DNA from: Sclerodactyla briareus
Lineage: Eukaryota > Echinodermata > Holothuroidea > Dendrochirotida > Sclerodactylidae
NCBI GenBank assembly: GCA_026419785.1
Contig: JAODTK010005674.1
Location: 1-64,000 of the forward strand
Length of the DNA stretch: 64,000 bases
Reading direction: 5' to 3'
Position 1 is the stretch's first letter. Each line of letters starts with the position of its first letter. The notes below the pieces were generated by a model that saw only the letters and a program-made list of their open reading frames with translations, ran no database searches and had not been told where the DNA came from. A program made the translations under genes and the position numbers. Shown piece by piece: positions 22,936 to 35,569 of this stretch.

Positions 22936-23360
22936 CCCTTGTCAGCACGATATCTAAAGGACGTAAGCATGTATGAAGTTCAAATTACATATGTGGGTTG
23001 GAAATATAGAGAGGATGACTCCTATTGTTTTTGGTGCCAGTTCAAGGTCATTCAAGGTCACGAGAGGGCAGACTTCAGAAAGCTTGTCAGCACGATATCT
23101 AACGAAAACGCAAGCATGTATCAAGTAAAATTTGGGTATGTGGGTTGCACGTATGATGAGGATGACCCCTATTGTTTTTGGTGTCAGGTCAAGGTCATTT
23201 AAGGTCACCACAGGACAATCCTTCTATATCTTGGCAAACGAAATTTTAGAGGGAGTGTCGATGGAAAGTGGTCCGTCCAGGCGAACTACATCTGCTGACC
23301 GACTTCGGCCTTATTTGACCTTTTGACCTCGTTTTGAACCTGTTTTGACCTTGTGACATT
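22936..23360 (+). repeat. GGTCA-rich tandem repeat, locus 1 (~150 bp unit)
   Basis: Two full units begin CTTGTCAGCACGATATCTAA at 22,938 and 23,083. Each continues with AAGCATGTAT(G/C)AAGTT/A, TATGTGGGTTG, GAGGATGAC(T/C)CCTATTG, TTTTTGGTG(C/T)CAG and a GGTCA cluster. The clusters contain TCAAGGTCA twice at 23,042-23,060, and three AGGTCA half-sites at 23,186-23,207. A partial third unit follows, and 23,315-23,360 has TGACCT motifs on the other strand. The same family appears at 35.57-36.01 kb. ORFs that read through are repeat translations. Confidence 0.85.
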
Positions 23361-23399
23361 GAGTGCTATTTTTCTGTATAACCCAGATTCGTCTTGTTG

Positions 23400-24405
23400 A
23401 GACAAACCACAAAGTGAATTAGACTAATGTAATAGTAATGGAAAGCTTTTGTAGTCTAGGCGAACTACATGTAGTATCGCTATGCATGGGAGCCTATAGG
23501 CCTATGTTGTTTGAACTTATTAATATTTCATGTGGCCACCTGCCACTCAGCAAATTAAGATGCTTGTGTCAAGATAAAAGAAAAAGACATATCTGTGCCC
23601 AGTGCCCCGATAAATATCCCTCAGGCAGGGGTATGTGAACCCAATTTCGGAAAACCTGCACCTTCAGATTGCCCACCCAAGTGAAAAGTGTGTAACATTA
23701 CTGTAAGTACACCTATATGACTCCCAATTGTCCACCTTTCCATTATACACACAACTTCCCTGGACAGACTGATATTGCTTGTTGCTCGCAAGTAATGAGC
23801 ATAATATCCATCACCCATGTTGTCCTATAGTCAACAGTTGTTTTGTGTTATCACTGGTCCAGTCTCAAGGACACACCTATAAACTTGCATGTTTTAACTG
23901 GATTGGGCTCTCAGTGTAGCCATGCTTACACTAACTCCCAGTGGCCTTAGACAAAACTTTGGGTTTATTTATGGGCATCCAAACAAGGTAGGGCAATGTA
24001 AAGTTAATTTAAAAGGATACAACCAGTAGTGTATATGGCAGAGTGGGGGGGGTAGTTCGGGCGGGGGTTTAGAGTGCCCCGGCCCCTGACAGGTTTCACT
24101 GGGGAGAGAAAAACCCGAAAAATACCAGGAGTTAGGTGCAGGCAGAACTTCCTGTCTGATACACTGTTTCTAACAATAGCGGTACACTTAAGACCCCCTT
24201 ACCGCGGTTGACCCAGAACACAAAATCGAACCAAGCACAACCGGGAACAGTACCCCTACCACCCCCCCCTCAACACGACCGGTCTTCGCCACAAAATTGC
24301 AGACATTGAGTATAGAACGAGTTGAGCTTACAAATTAGATGAAAACCTTTCTGAAGGTCTCAGTGAAATTTAGCATTTAGATGTCTCCAAAACCTATTTC
24401 TGTTT
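23400..24405. other. Unassigned sequence
   Basis: No gene or RNA recognised. There is a G tract near 24,047 and a C tract near 24,262. Confidence 0.45.
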
Positions 24406-24412
24406 AAAATCA

Positions 24413-24520
24413 TGATAATAGTGATAATAGTGATAATAATAATAATAATAATAATAATATAATAATAATAATATAATAATAATAATAATATAATAATAAT
24501 AATAGTTATTATTATTATTA

Positions 24521-24572
<52 letters not shown>

Positions 24573-24575
24573 TTA
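24413..24575. repeat. AAT array followed by ATT array (microsatellite palindrome)
   Basis: A plus-strand AAT array (about 24,413-24,504) passes through GTT into an ATT array (to 24,575). The two halves are reverse complements and could form a hairpin of roughly 70 base pairs. A second locus of the same design is at 40.08-40.32 kb. Confidence 0.9.
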
Positions 24576-24689
24576 TTATTTCCAACTTACCTAGCCCTGC
24601 TCGAAAAGATCAGCGTTGAAACTGGGGCATAACTGGCTATACTTGTAATGATTGTTGCTTTTACCCCCCCCCCCCTTCTCTGTTGTTGT

Positions 24690-24757
24690 GTGCTCAAGTC
24701 CATTAATTTTCCTGTTTTCTTTCGAATGGACAATAAATGTTCTATCTATCTATCCAT
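24690..24757 (+). mobile_element. Possible non-LTR retroelement 3' tail with (TCTA)n
   Basis: GGACAATAAATGTTCTATC followed by TCTATC repeats (24,729-24,754). An AATAAA-containing end followed by short TCTA repeats is a common 3' terminus of invertebrate non-LTR elements. No upstream coding part is recognisable, so this may be only a tail. Confidence 0.45.
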
Positions 24758-24759
24758 TA

Positions 24760-26630
24760 ATTTTGTATTACTGCTACAGCCCCATTAATTTGCCATAATT
24801 AACGCGAAAACTTGAGTTTGTCCTATGTGAACAAAACTTGCCGGATGGGGACTTCATTTGTTCGTGATAAAAGTCAGGTTCAGTCATTTTGAAGTCACTG
24901 AGGTCAATTCGCATACTTTTTGTGATTTTCCAACTTCGTCAGAATTGAATAATACTTGGTGAATGGGGAGGTCCTTTGTTCTCCACAAAGTAGAAGGAAG
25001 GGAAGAGCAGAGAAGGGAAAGGATACTATTTGAAATTCCAAGTGTTGCGACTCTTTAGAAAGGTTCAAGTAAACTGACAATATCTAGTAGGGGTAATACA
25101 AGTTTTCTGGTTTGGCTTGTAAGCCACTAGCCTGTCAGCGATGGCTAGGAATCGCGACACAGTTTTGTGTCTAGTTATTTTGTCGTCGAATCAGCTGACC
25201 CCCCCCCCCGATTATTTATCAGTTTTATTTCTAAACATGGTAACACTCACGGAAGATGTTCCATAAGTTGCACTATGACATTGTATATAATTTCTACACG
25301 AGCAGCAAAGTTATGCGTCGGGGCACATTTCTGAAAACTTCTTACAGATAGAGAGTAAACAAACAGGATGTTTACGTTGTTCACACCACTGTGCGCCCTC
25401 ATCACTTTGAGTTCGTGGTCTCTTACGGGATCTTGAACGGAGCACAAATTACGCCGTTTCCGTGTCGTAATGGCAGTTAATGTAATACCCGTGGTGGATC
25501 GCGTTCATGTTGCCAGTACGCACAGTGCAATCCACAATAATACATATTTGCGCCACTCATATGCTCTCCTATTCTTTTTATTTATTTCTAAATATTGTCT
25601 CAACACAACATTATATATGATTTGAATGAGAATATCCGTTCTGAGAGACTATCTTCAGAGGACGATTCAGGTTGCACAAATCTGTGAGATTGCTTGTTTT
25701 GGTCAAAAAGTTGGGCCTTCTGCGCTGTTCTCTTTCGTGAAAGACGAACAGAAAAAATGGGACATGTTCTGCCGAACTAGTATTTCTGCAGTAGTGTCCG
25801 TCGGAGTAACACGTAACGAAAAAAAGACATACATCGCACATGCCTGTGTTGATCAACGTGTTAGTAATTATTCATATTATTTACTGTAGAGGCGTCTTTT
25901 TATTCATACAGAGGTCGTTTGATGTCTTAAAGTTACAAAGCAAAGTAAACGGCTAACGAGATGTAACCCCATAAATTTAGACAATATTATTATTATTATT
26001 ATTAAAAAGAAGAACATTTCGATAAAATCGGAATAACCTCCTTCAGACAGCATGAGTTCATTTCTAACATTAGGGACACGGTTTTCATCAATATTTGTAA
26101 GCCTAGATACTGATTGATCTGAACACTGTAATTTTCGAGACAGTGGAACAAGCACGAACATGTCATTTAGTAGGCCTATTTCAGCGACTTAACTTGCCGC
26201 ATTGTTCGCATTAACTGTTTACGCAAATCAAATGCTGATTCTCATTTCCGCTTGCCGAATGAGAGAGGTTAGTAAAAACAGTATTACCAAAACAGTTTTT
26301 TAAAACAATTTTTACAACTACTATGACACAGAGTATCATACCACAGATTTCACAATAATGTGAAGCCAAGTATCAGTCCGCAGTGGATCCATGGCTGCCC
26401 TCTCATGCAGCAACAAACACCAATACACTAACATTTACACAGTACGATCATGATAGTTTCTAGCCCAACATGCATTCTCACACAAAACCTGAACGGTCCT
26501 ACATGGTTGAAGTTTTACTGAACGGAGACTATGAACTAATCGACATGGAGGTTCAACAAAAATTCGGAAGCACCTAATAACACAGTTAACGATGCTCCCT
26601 CCTGTGTCCACAGTGGTGCGCCTCATTGAT
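24760..26630. other. Unassigned sequence
   Basis: Contains a poly-C tract (25,200-25,209) and a short ATT run (25,985-26,004). ORFs up to 87 codons have no recognisable motif. Confidence 0.45.
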
Positions 26631-26632
26631 AG

Positions 26633-26743
26633 GAGTACATATTACTATTATTGAGTCTATCTGCCGAAACCACAGATCAGCTGAACGAAGAATACATATT
26701 ACTATTATTTAGTCTATCTGCGGAAACCACAGTTCAGCTCAGG
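26633..26743 (+). repeat. 57-bp tandem duplication
   Basis: GA(G/A)TACATATTACTATTATT, then AGTCTATCTGC, GAAACCACAG and TCAGCT, occurs at 26,633 and again at 26,690 with few differences. The two copies are adjacent. Confidence 0.9.
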
Positions 26744-26749
26744 TCACGG

Positions 26750-28940
26750 CAATGAACGGAGGGGTGTATATGTAGTTAACTTCTCGATGATGTAGACTCC
26801 AGCTAGGTGCACATTTTGCTAGCGCCAACCACATCGGTCCATATAGCGCAAACGAATTGAACCATTGAAGTTAGTACGGCATGAAATGATAAGATCATGA
26901 ACAGTATTCACCGAGTGCGACAATGGTTATTTGGAATGGTTGTCCTTACAAATTATTAGTATCGATAGTGTGGATTCTTGACGTTCCATGCTAACGTCTC
27001 TTCTCCAAAATATTCATACAGACTTGGTAGCGTACACTCCCTAGTTGCAGCCGAGAGTTTGAGTCAGTTGTCCACTTTCACCGAAGACATTTGAAAGCCT
27101 GGAATGATCAATTGCCGTTGTGTGGGTGACCGCGCGATGCTCTGCAAAAAGCATATGAGCAGGAAAAGCAATAACCATTGCCTCACAACTACACAAAAGG
27201 CTGATTAGGCTTGTTTACCATTAGGTTCTATAATCCTCACCGTACGAATACCTTGATCATTCCCATGAAGTGAACCTCCATGATACATATAGGCTCAATT
27301 TGAACTGTTTCAAAAGCTACGGGCATATCTATAATGTATATTATTGATGAGGGTACACGCTTGTGCATAAAACAAGTTGGTGAACTGCTCGTCATATCAG
27401 TTCAGGGTCGAACCTATTATTCCAGTGTCTTGGTAGTGTGACATATCAGGCTATGTAGAATTTACGAAACACTGGGGAACTAGCACACTATCCCACATGT
27501 GTAAGATTACACAACATGGTGTAAAAAGTTGTGCGAAAAAGTAGGGGCCTACCCAAATTGATAAACCCCCCAACTATTATAAACATCCATGGGGAAAATA
27601 CATAGGTCAGCAAACATATGTTCAGAGTTCTGATCATATGAGCCTTTCAACATTTTTGGCTGAAAACATCTCATGGCCTTAGTCTAGTGTTGTAGTGTGG
27701 AATTCCCGACATACTGGGGTGAAACACTCATTTAACTAATTATCATCAACTTATGATAGTGAGGACTTCAAGACATACCCGGATCGATATAACTAGACAT
27801 ATACAATTTTCGCTGGCTGGCTCATCTTATCTCCACGCGCTGAAGATAGCCTATCACCATAAATGAAAACGTTCATCCCAGGAACCTTGCTGTTTATGTC
27901 TCCGTTCGGATTATCAGTGGGGTACAACTGTAAACAACCACTACTGGTGGCAAAAGAGGGCGCATTCGTTGCCGCAAGCACCTCCTTCGTATGCTTGCCC
28001 ATACCCCCAGCCGCCTCGATGTTCCTTAGCACATTTGAACTCCTCCACTCAACGTTGTCTTGGGCATAGGGGCTGAACGTATGCCTGACGACGATGAAGA
28101 AATGGAATAGTCAAGTCCGTGTTTCACTGAATGACCTGATTTTTCTTTAAGCTGTGAGATGGGACTCCTATTCCTCTTCACTCTTTCATTATTCTATATC
28201 TCTATCAATGACAATCCTTCCAATTTGTGTTGAAGTAGACAAGTCCGTATAATCCTTGCACCCCATGTGCCCCATGTGTCTTATCCATATATGTACGGCT
28301 TCAAAGGTGGATTGCTTACATAGATGCAGTTTACCGACATTTAACAATTTGAACAAGCAATGTGATGGTGTTGGTTGATATCAACGTAAATGTGCTTCTA
28401 ATGAGACCTGTGCTACGATGTAACTTCTGCAATGTACAAGCACATTCACAATATACAAATTCGAAATGCCATATCATTTTCAACAAATTTTCCATTCTGC
28501 TATTCCATCAAATGCCACCAAACCAGAATGGTTCCTCACCGCATTTTTATATCACAGACAACTATCGGGTTCACATAGTTTTCGACCTGACCCGAAAAAA
28601 AAAAAATAGGGGGCATGTACTAGTTATTGGAATGGAAATATACAAGTATAGGCCTCACATAAACACGCACACACATACATACAAACATACACTTATACGC
28701 ACGCACAAATAGCTAAAAGTTACATGCATTTTTTTATATTACAATCGAACTTGGTGGCAGTGTATCTCGAAAACTTTTCCACAATAATGGTCACTCAATG
28801 CCTCTTGGTGTAATCATTCCTACATGACTGGGTACTGAGATAGTTAGGAATACAGTCCGTGGCGAAGGAGTAAGGGGCCGTCAACGCCACGAATCGGTCG
28901 AGCGTCGTCGGAAAATGTATTCCCTTCGGCAAGGAAAGAG
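26750..28940. other. Unassigned sequence; one minus-strand open stretch near 28.1-27.8 kb
   Basis: A minus-strand reading frame stays open for roughly 100 codons from about 28,110 down to 27,793. Its amino-acid mix is balanced and it includes EAAGGMGKHTKEVLAATNAP. I do not recognise it and find no second copy to test. Short CA-rich sequence lies at 28,663-28,705. Nothing else is supported. Confidence 0.35.
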
Positions 28941-28949
28941 GTGTCAAGT

Positions 28950-29215
28950 TAGCGGTGAGGTGCAGAGGAACGGTTAGAGTGCCGCCTGGAATGCCTGAGG
29001 GTCCCTGGTTCAAACCCCAGTGTCGTCACAGACACTAACTTTCACCCAGCTCTTTCTCGTGTTAGGAAAGTGGCTGCACGAGTGAAGCCACTGTCGGATG
29101 GGGACGTTAAAAGGCGATCCTGTGAGCAGGAATTCCCACCCCTGCTCGTTACTCAGGGCCACTCTCGAAAAGGTTAGGGAGAGATTCGCCGGTTGTCCCT
29201 CCACACCCAAAACTT
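28950..29215 (+). mobile_element. Second tRNA-derived SINE-like element
   Basis: CGGTTAGAGTGCCGCC (28,971) followed by GGTCCCTGGTTCAAACCCCA gives a tRNA-like promoter with B box GGTTCAAACCC at 29,007-29,017. The A box is weak. The body continues with GTCGGATGGGGACGTTAAAA at about 29,093, a pattern I associate with several invertebrate SINE bodies, and ends near 29,215. It differs from the SINE at 20.07 kb in both head and body, so it is a separate family. No target duplication was seen. Confidence 0.7.
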
Positions 29216-29219
29216 GAAC

Positions 29220-30358
29220 CTCTACAATTTCCGACTATAGGATTTCCTTAGTCAGCTGAAGCACCTTCGGTGGAAGAATGACAAGAGGCGTCCGTATAAG
29301 TAAAGTTGTCAAAGTTTGGGAAAAAATGAAAAAAATGAGAGAGAGGAGGAAGAGAAGAGACAAGAAAGGGAAAAGCAATAAGTGAGAAACTGAGCCTCTC
29401 AAAATGAAAGAAATGGAAGTGATTTTCAAACCGATATTCCAAGCATTAATATAGAAACACTCTGTTGATCTGTTGATAAGCGGCCGGGCATATATCGAGT
29501 GGTTGGAAGTATTCAGCAAACCTCGGAGGTTGACCAATCGAGCGCAATTCCATGTGGAGCCTATGACTCATCACTGGAATATATTGTTAGTAGCTGGGGA
29601 AGTTTTTGCCCCACACACTTTGAGGTTCTGAATACTAGCCAAGAGTATGGGCAGTGCTTCGCAACTACTTTGAGGATAACGTTAGGGAGTCAACAGGTCG
29701 CTGATGTTGTGAGACAAGGTGGCGTCTAGTCGGCTACTCCGGGAAAGCAAGGGATTGGGAATCTCCTCTCTAAAAAAAAAAGGCTTTTAAAAAAAAAGGG
29801 TTAACTGACACAGCGAAATGGGATTCCAGGATTGACTCCAGGTTCTATGGGAAACTTTGGAAAAGTATGGATAGCGCTAAGAATGGGGGTCAAGTAGAGA
29901 GTTTCATGCGGTTGATGATAGCATTACGGATCATTCAAAATAGAGGAAATAGGCTCACCAATAGGATTTCGAAGGAAGGTAGTACCAGATTGCATCCAAG
30001 GAGGTCCAAGTTCAGGATGGATAATCCAAAAGAGGGAAGAGTCTTAGCAAATAGCGTACCACCTAACACACCCTCGCTACGACAGTGGTTTCTGAGTAAC
30101 AGAATCGACAATTTAATTTCTATCCATGGCCAGTAGCCGTGTGAACGCTTTAAGTGCATCATTTGCACCGTGGTCGTACAGTGGGTAGAGCAAAGTATGT
30201 TATTGGCTCACCATATTCGGGTGTTGTGGCACACGGTGTGGGTCGGTCTAATCAGAAAATTGTTACATCGGCCCGGAGGAGCTAAATTCGGAACTCGGGC
30301 ATGAAAGGCAGGTAGATCATAATCTGTAGTGATTTTGGGCGGCGGTCTATACTCGATC
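29220..30358. other. Unassigned sequence
   Basis: Purine-rich stretch at 29,330-29,375 and two A runs near 29,772-29,800. The 89-codon plus ORF at 29,867-30,136 is rich in arginine and asparagine but matches nothing I know. Confidence 0.4.
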
Positions 30359-30361
30359 CAG

Positions 30362-30430
30362 TGGGAGGGGAGGGGGCGGGGGGGGGGGGGGTGGGGGGAG
30401 GGGGGTGGGGGTGGGGGGTGGGGGGAGGGA
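30362..30430. repeat. G-rich satellite
   Basis: About 70 bases of G with single T, A or C interruptions. It is a potential G-quadruplex on the plus strand. Confidence 0.9.
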
Positions 30431-30434
30431 ATCA

Positions 30435-32115
30435 GTGAAGCATTTCAATTCTTTTTTTTAACGTCACTGTGTTAATTACGCTCGTGGCGCACTCTCACGT
30501 TACCCAGTTTGAAGCTTCAGCGCGTCGCAATAATCTTTAATTTTTTTCTTTGTTTGATTGGTTACCTAGGGTGAGTATCCGCCTTATCCAATGGTGGTGC
30601 CAATAAATTCTAGGGGCGCAGACCAATCCGTAGGTAGCATTAGAAAAGTCCATGGTCGGGAGATGTCAGATGAATCTCCCTGATTTCAGGAGTTGGCCGG
30701 ATGTGGTATATGCCTTGTATACAATCTCCCAACATTTCATCATGCTCCCATATATAAAGTGTATCGCTTTGGTATTTAGGCAGGACATCGAACCATTTCT
30801 ATACACTAAGGCTGGGATTCCCAGCTGCGTATGCGGGTCCGGAACGTATGTGATAATCGCGAATTCACGTAAGCTGAGATGGTGATGAGCCAGAAATTTG
30901 GAATATAATCCTATTTAGTTTAAAAAAAGAGAGCTAGTGGTTCACAAGGCAAGACATATTCTAAATGAAAGCAAACAAACACGAACTAGGCAAAAAAAAA
31001 AAAAAAAAACATGTAAAAATGGGTATTAGGATGCATTATTAATGCGAAATTGACGTCTATGGAAAACGGAAACAAGGACAAGATACATGGGTGCATCGCA
31101 TTTTTTTACGGTATTTCCGAATAATAAAAGTATGTAAGTGTGTCGCGTAGAAATATGGATTTTCACATTTCCACCATGGATACGCAACAATGGCACCAGC
31201 TCAATCGGTTGCGTTTTATAACTCATCAATTGGTCTATCACGGTGGGGGAAGGGGTTGATGGGAAATGCCAGGTTTAGACGAGGGGGGGGGGGTTGTTCT
31301 CATCGTAATTGATTTAGTTTCAATGTGGAGGAAGAGGTAAGGCGACTTCGCAATACCCGGTTTTTAACCAAAAGCTCATCAGAGAAAAAAATAATGTGAT
31401 CCTATTCTGATATGCATAGGATGCATAACCCATTCCAAATAATATTGATCACCGTCTACCCAAATATTCGTAAACTGGGTACATGCAGGGAGGACCAACG
31501 GGAACACCGACTCCCCATTCGCGAAGGGAATGCGGCCGGGACGTCATGACATGATATCTCATGACTGCTAAATGCCTATTATGCAGTCGGGGTGCGCTAA
31601 CGGGTTTAATCAGTAGAGAATAACGTTCTGGCGCGATTGGGATCTTCATTTTGCATGGAAGGGAACATGGCACACTGTGACAATAACATTAATTTGGCAA
31701 AATAAACACAATCAATTGACCCCTTACATACAACAATATATATTGTTCATATACTCTCATGTGGAACAACACCCAGCGGTTTGAACTTCACTGGACCAGG
31801 GCAGTTAGACTTAGTTTGATCTCAAGGTTTAAAAGTATCCAAACTACCATATTTATACGGAGTTTCCACTGTTTACCCAAAATTAATCATACAAAAATAG
31901 AAATTGGCCATCTGCTGGCGTCATTGGGGAAAAAACCACAAGTTGAACTCTTGGAGTCGGAAAGTCTGGTAGATGCGGACAGCGAAATTCCCGTTAATAC
32001 ACTGCATGTTTTCGCCATTTACATTTATTGGTTGTTCACATTTAACTGACATCTGTCATAACATGGAATAACTTGGAACATGTCTACACATTAGCCTAAT
32101 ATTTGCTATCATAAT
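30435..32115. other. Unassigned sequence
   Basis: Poly-A at 30,993-31,009 and a G run near 31,283. No gene, RNA or transposon end recognised. Confidence 0.45.
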
Positions 32116-32120
32116 CTTAC

Positions 32121-33089
32121 GGGGACCGCCCGATGTTCATAAGCCTTCGATTCATTAAGGCCGTGTCATAAGGACGTATTCATTAAAGTGCACATTTCGG
32201 AAAAAAGGGGCCTTATTTTATAATGACCAAAAACGTACGATATTCATAAATGACAAAGAAGGCCCGTTTTTTTCATAATTAGCAAAAGGGTCTTTATTCA
32301 TAACAGAGCACCAAGGTCCGGAAAATTCAGAATAGTAAAAAAGTCCTATTTCATTATGGCGAACAGGGTCCGTAATGCATGCAAGCGAAAGGGGTCATTA
32401 TTCATAATAGCAAAAGAGGTCGGTATTCATAATCGCAGAAAAGGCCCGTTATTCATACTAGTGGAAGGGGTCCGTTACTTCATAATAGCAACGAGATATC
32501 CGTTATTTCCTCATCGCGAAAAAGGGTCCGTTATTCATAATGTGTTTCTTTTCATGATATACTTGCCAGCAGATGATTCTACCTCATGCGAGGTCCGCAA
32601 GGATGCAAACTCTGAAACTGCAAACCTTTTTGTCAGCTGCGAGTCCGTGGCAGATGCCACCCGAGTGTTTGTTTCCTAATATGAATAACGTAAACCTTTT
32701 TCCTATTATGAATTCGGACCCTTTTCCCTATTATCAATACGAGAACCGTTTTTTCCTATTAGGAATATCGGACCTTTTTTTTCATTATGAATATCGGACT
32801 TTTCTCATTCATTATGAATAAAACGGACCCTTTTTCCTATGAATAACGGACCTTTTTTTACTATTAGAATCTAACGGACCTTTTTCACTATTATGAATAA
32901 CGGACGGTTTTTCACTATTATGAATATCGGACCTTCTTTGGGATTATGAATATCGGACCTTATGATAAAGAACCTTTTCAGCCATTAGGAATAACGGGCC
33001 TTATGAACAAAAAGCTCTATGAATTACAAAATGGCATTATGACAAACGGACCTTTATAATGAAACACTTATGAACATCGGGCTGTCACC
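32121..33089. mobile_element. Foldback element with minisatellite-built inverted arms
   Basis: The left end GACCGCCCGATGTTCATAAG (32,125) is mirrored at the right by CTTATGAACATCGGGCTGTC (33,067-33,086). The left arm to about 32,555 is a chain of degenerate ~24-base units of the form GGTCCGTTATTCATAATAGC plus A-rich spacer. The right arm from about 32,680 carries the same unit in reverse complement (CTATTATGAATAACGGACC plus T-rich spacer). The middle (about 32,560-32,675) is unrelated single-copy sequence. Inverted termini composed of short tandem repeats around a small unique core are the defining structure of foldback elements, such as Drosophila FB and sea urchin TU. No ORF of a transposase is present. 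A target duplication is not clear. Confidence 0.88.
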
Positions 33090-33094
33090 TCATT

Positions 33095-35565
33095 CCTAAG
33101 CCTGTGGCAGTGTAAGTGGAACACTTCCCACAGAAGTGAATATCGACATCGTTGACACTCATCGTTATATTGAAAACCACTCTCCACAGTTAACCATTAA
33201 CACATTTAGTGGGTGGGCAAGCCCTATTGGCCACTGAAGCTTTCCTGTGCTCACACATTTCTATGTCTCCAATGAGAAATTTTTTTTGGACCGGGATGGG
33301 GTAATGTAACAATCCTGCGAGCAGGGACTAATGTAAACTAGGGCTGAGATTGATGAAAACATTATCTCCCCTGTACATTTCTTACAGATAAGGTACACAC
33401 TGCTCAGCAGAAGATGGATACAAATGCAAACAGTAAATTTGTCTGGAAGTCAGAGAGCTCAAATTAAGTTGGCATTTGGGTAATTAATTGTATTTATTGT
33501 AAATCTAATAACACTATGCGACGTAAATGTATTTAAGGCTAGCCAGTAGCCACTGCATCCACCTACCAAGTTTCAACGATCGCATTTATGGTTTTAGAAT
33601 TATGAATGAACGTGACAACATAAGGGACGAACTAACGAGCGAAGACGAACGACAACGGACGAACGAACGAACGAACGGTGCTGGAGAGACATATGACTTG
33701 TAGAGATCTTCTCCCCCGCAGCTAAATAAGTGCAAACTATATTCAATAGTGTAGTCTTTGAGCAGAGTGATATAGACGTGGAGTTTGGCGAGGAAGTGAA
33801 AGGAAAAAATGGGGGAAACCTCGCTCACCAGATTCAGTGTATTTTGGAGTTTTCCATCACCAACATGAAATCGTGACAGATGGAATCTCGATGGTTAACT
33901 GTTGTGAAGAACCAATCCACAATCCACTTCGTTAGAAGAGCCGCTGGACTGGTGAGATGCTGATGCTATCAATTCCCCCACCACATACACCACTTTCGAG
34001 AGAGCCGAAGCCAACCTTATACTCAGTCCAGTTCTGTTTAAAGTTTTTTCTGTTCCATCATTCGCGTGTGGAAACCTGATTGAAGATAGATAGCATCGCA
34101 ATTAGTTAGGAATCGACCATCATTTATGGATGATTGAGGTTCGCATTTAGCAAATCCCCCACAGCTGCACAGTACGCTTAATGAACTCTGCTGGTGTTAC
34201 TAAAGGTCACAATTAGAAAACATTCATACTCGTAAATATGAAGTGCCAAGAATGAGAACACTATTGTTCAGACGAAAATGGAGTAATTGAAAACAACATT
34301 TTGGCTACATTTCTGGGAACACGTCGGGCAGAGGTTATATTCTGTTGGATTGATGCAGTAAGAGAATGATCAGCTCTCTCATGGTGTCTCCTCCTTTATA
34401 TTATTGAATCAATTACACTAGAGTATTGCGGGTTACAAGTTGATGTGCTGCAATGATTTGTAACCGAGGTAGAGACTTAGTGGCTATGTGGACAGATGTG
34501 AATTATGGATCCGCGGGCTTGCGCGACGTGATCGTATGCATGTTTTATTGGTGCACGATGAATATTTCGAAATTTTGTGGGATGTCACTAATAGTGACGG
34601 TTTACTGCCTTCAGGCCGACGCCTGATAAATTTGAAATGTGAGTTACTTGGGGCCATGGAGGTCATTCAAATGTCTCATTTGGGATAACTGATGGATATT
34701 TCAAGTTTTATGGATTTTCCTTCGATCTGGAAAATTGTGGGCATTTTTTTCAAAACTAGCAGACGCTTGATGAATATCAGTCCTGGGTAATTGAAGGTGA
34801 TATATCTCAGTGGATTCCTGTGGTGCCATGAAGCATTTAGGAGCTTGTGAAATCTGCATTCTCCAAAGGATCCCTTCAATCTCGTCGGATCAGGATAGTT
34901 TATACAAACTGAAAAGCGAAAATACATCATGACGCCATTCGAGACTAGCGGTTCAAGCAACCGATTGATACCCTGGTGGTGAAACCGCCTGTAGGACTGG
35001 AGTGCCTACTATCGAGGAAAAATGTGGGAGTGGGAGGAAACAGTTGAAGAGTGTAATCCCAAGGACTGGAAAAGGTAATGATGGTGTAATCGGGAATGCA
35101 ATACTATAGACCGGGTAACACTCATCTCCAGACCTGGCACCTTGCTAGGATAATCCTGAACAGGATCCGTTGTCAAACTGGGGGAGGGGAGTAGGTCGAT
35201 TCCCGTCTGTCGCAATAGGAAAGTGATCTATTCAGGTGGACCTTAATGACGACATCCTATTTGTACGGGTAGGCCTTGCCGTGGACGTGAAGCATTAGGA
35301 TAATAGCTTGGTCCACAGATGTGTGTCATCTTTGAACAGAGACGTCTGTATCTGAAAAAGCTGACTAGAAACAATGGAACACTTGTTCAGAATAAAAGCT
35401 CGTAAAGTGAATACAGATTGGCTGTCGGAAGGTTGTGTATACCGCAGCTCCAAGTTTGGAGATGATGTTGAGTATGTATGCCCTTAATGTAGCGGCGTAT
35501 TAGCGCTCCCCGTATTACTGGTCATTAGGATAGTTGTTCACCACCACAGCCGTGGGCGTGCAGCA
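33095..35565. other. Unassigned sequence
   Basis: Short GAAC-type repeats occur at 33,620-33,677. ORFs at 34.48-34.96 kb (60-94 codons) have no recognisable domain. Nothing else is seen. Confidence 0.4.
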
Positions 35566-35569
35566 GATC

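Noticed and set aside
22783-23202. 139-codon ORF rich in valine and cysteine
   Set aside because: It crosses a (GT)n run and the GGTCA tandem repeat; it is a repeat translation.
27840-27875. CTGAAGA...GAAAAC resembling a hammerhead core
   Set aside because: No stem II can form between the boxes.
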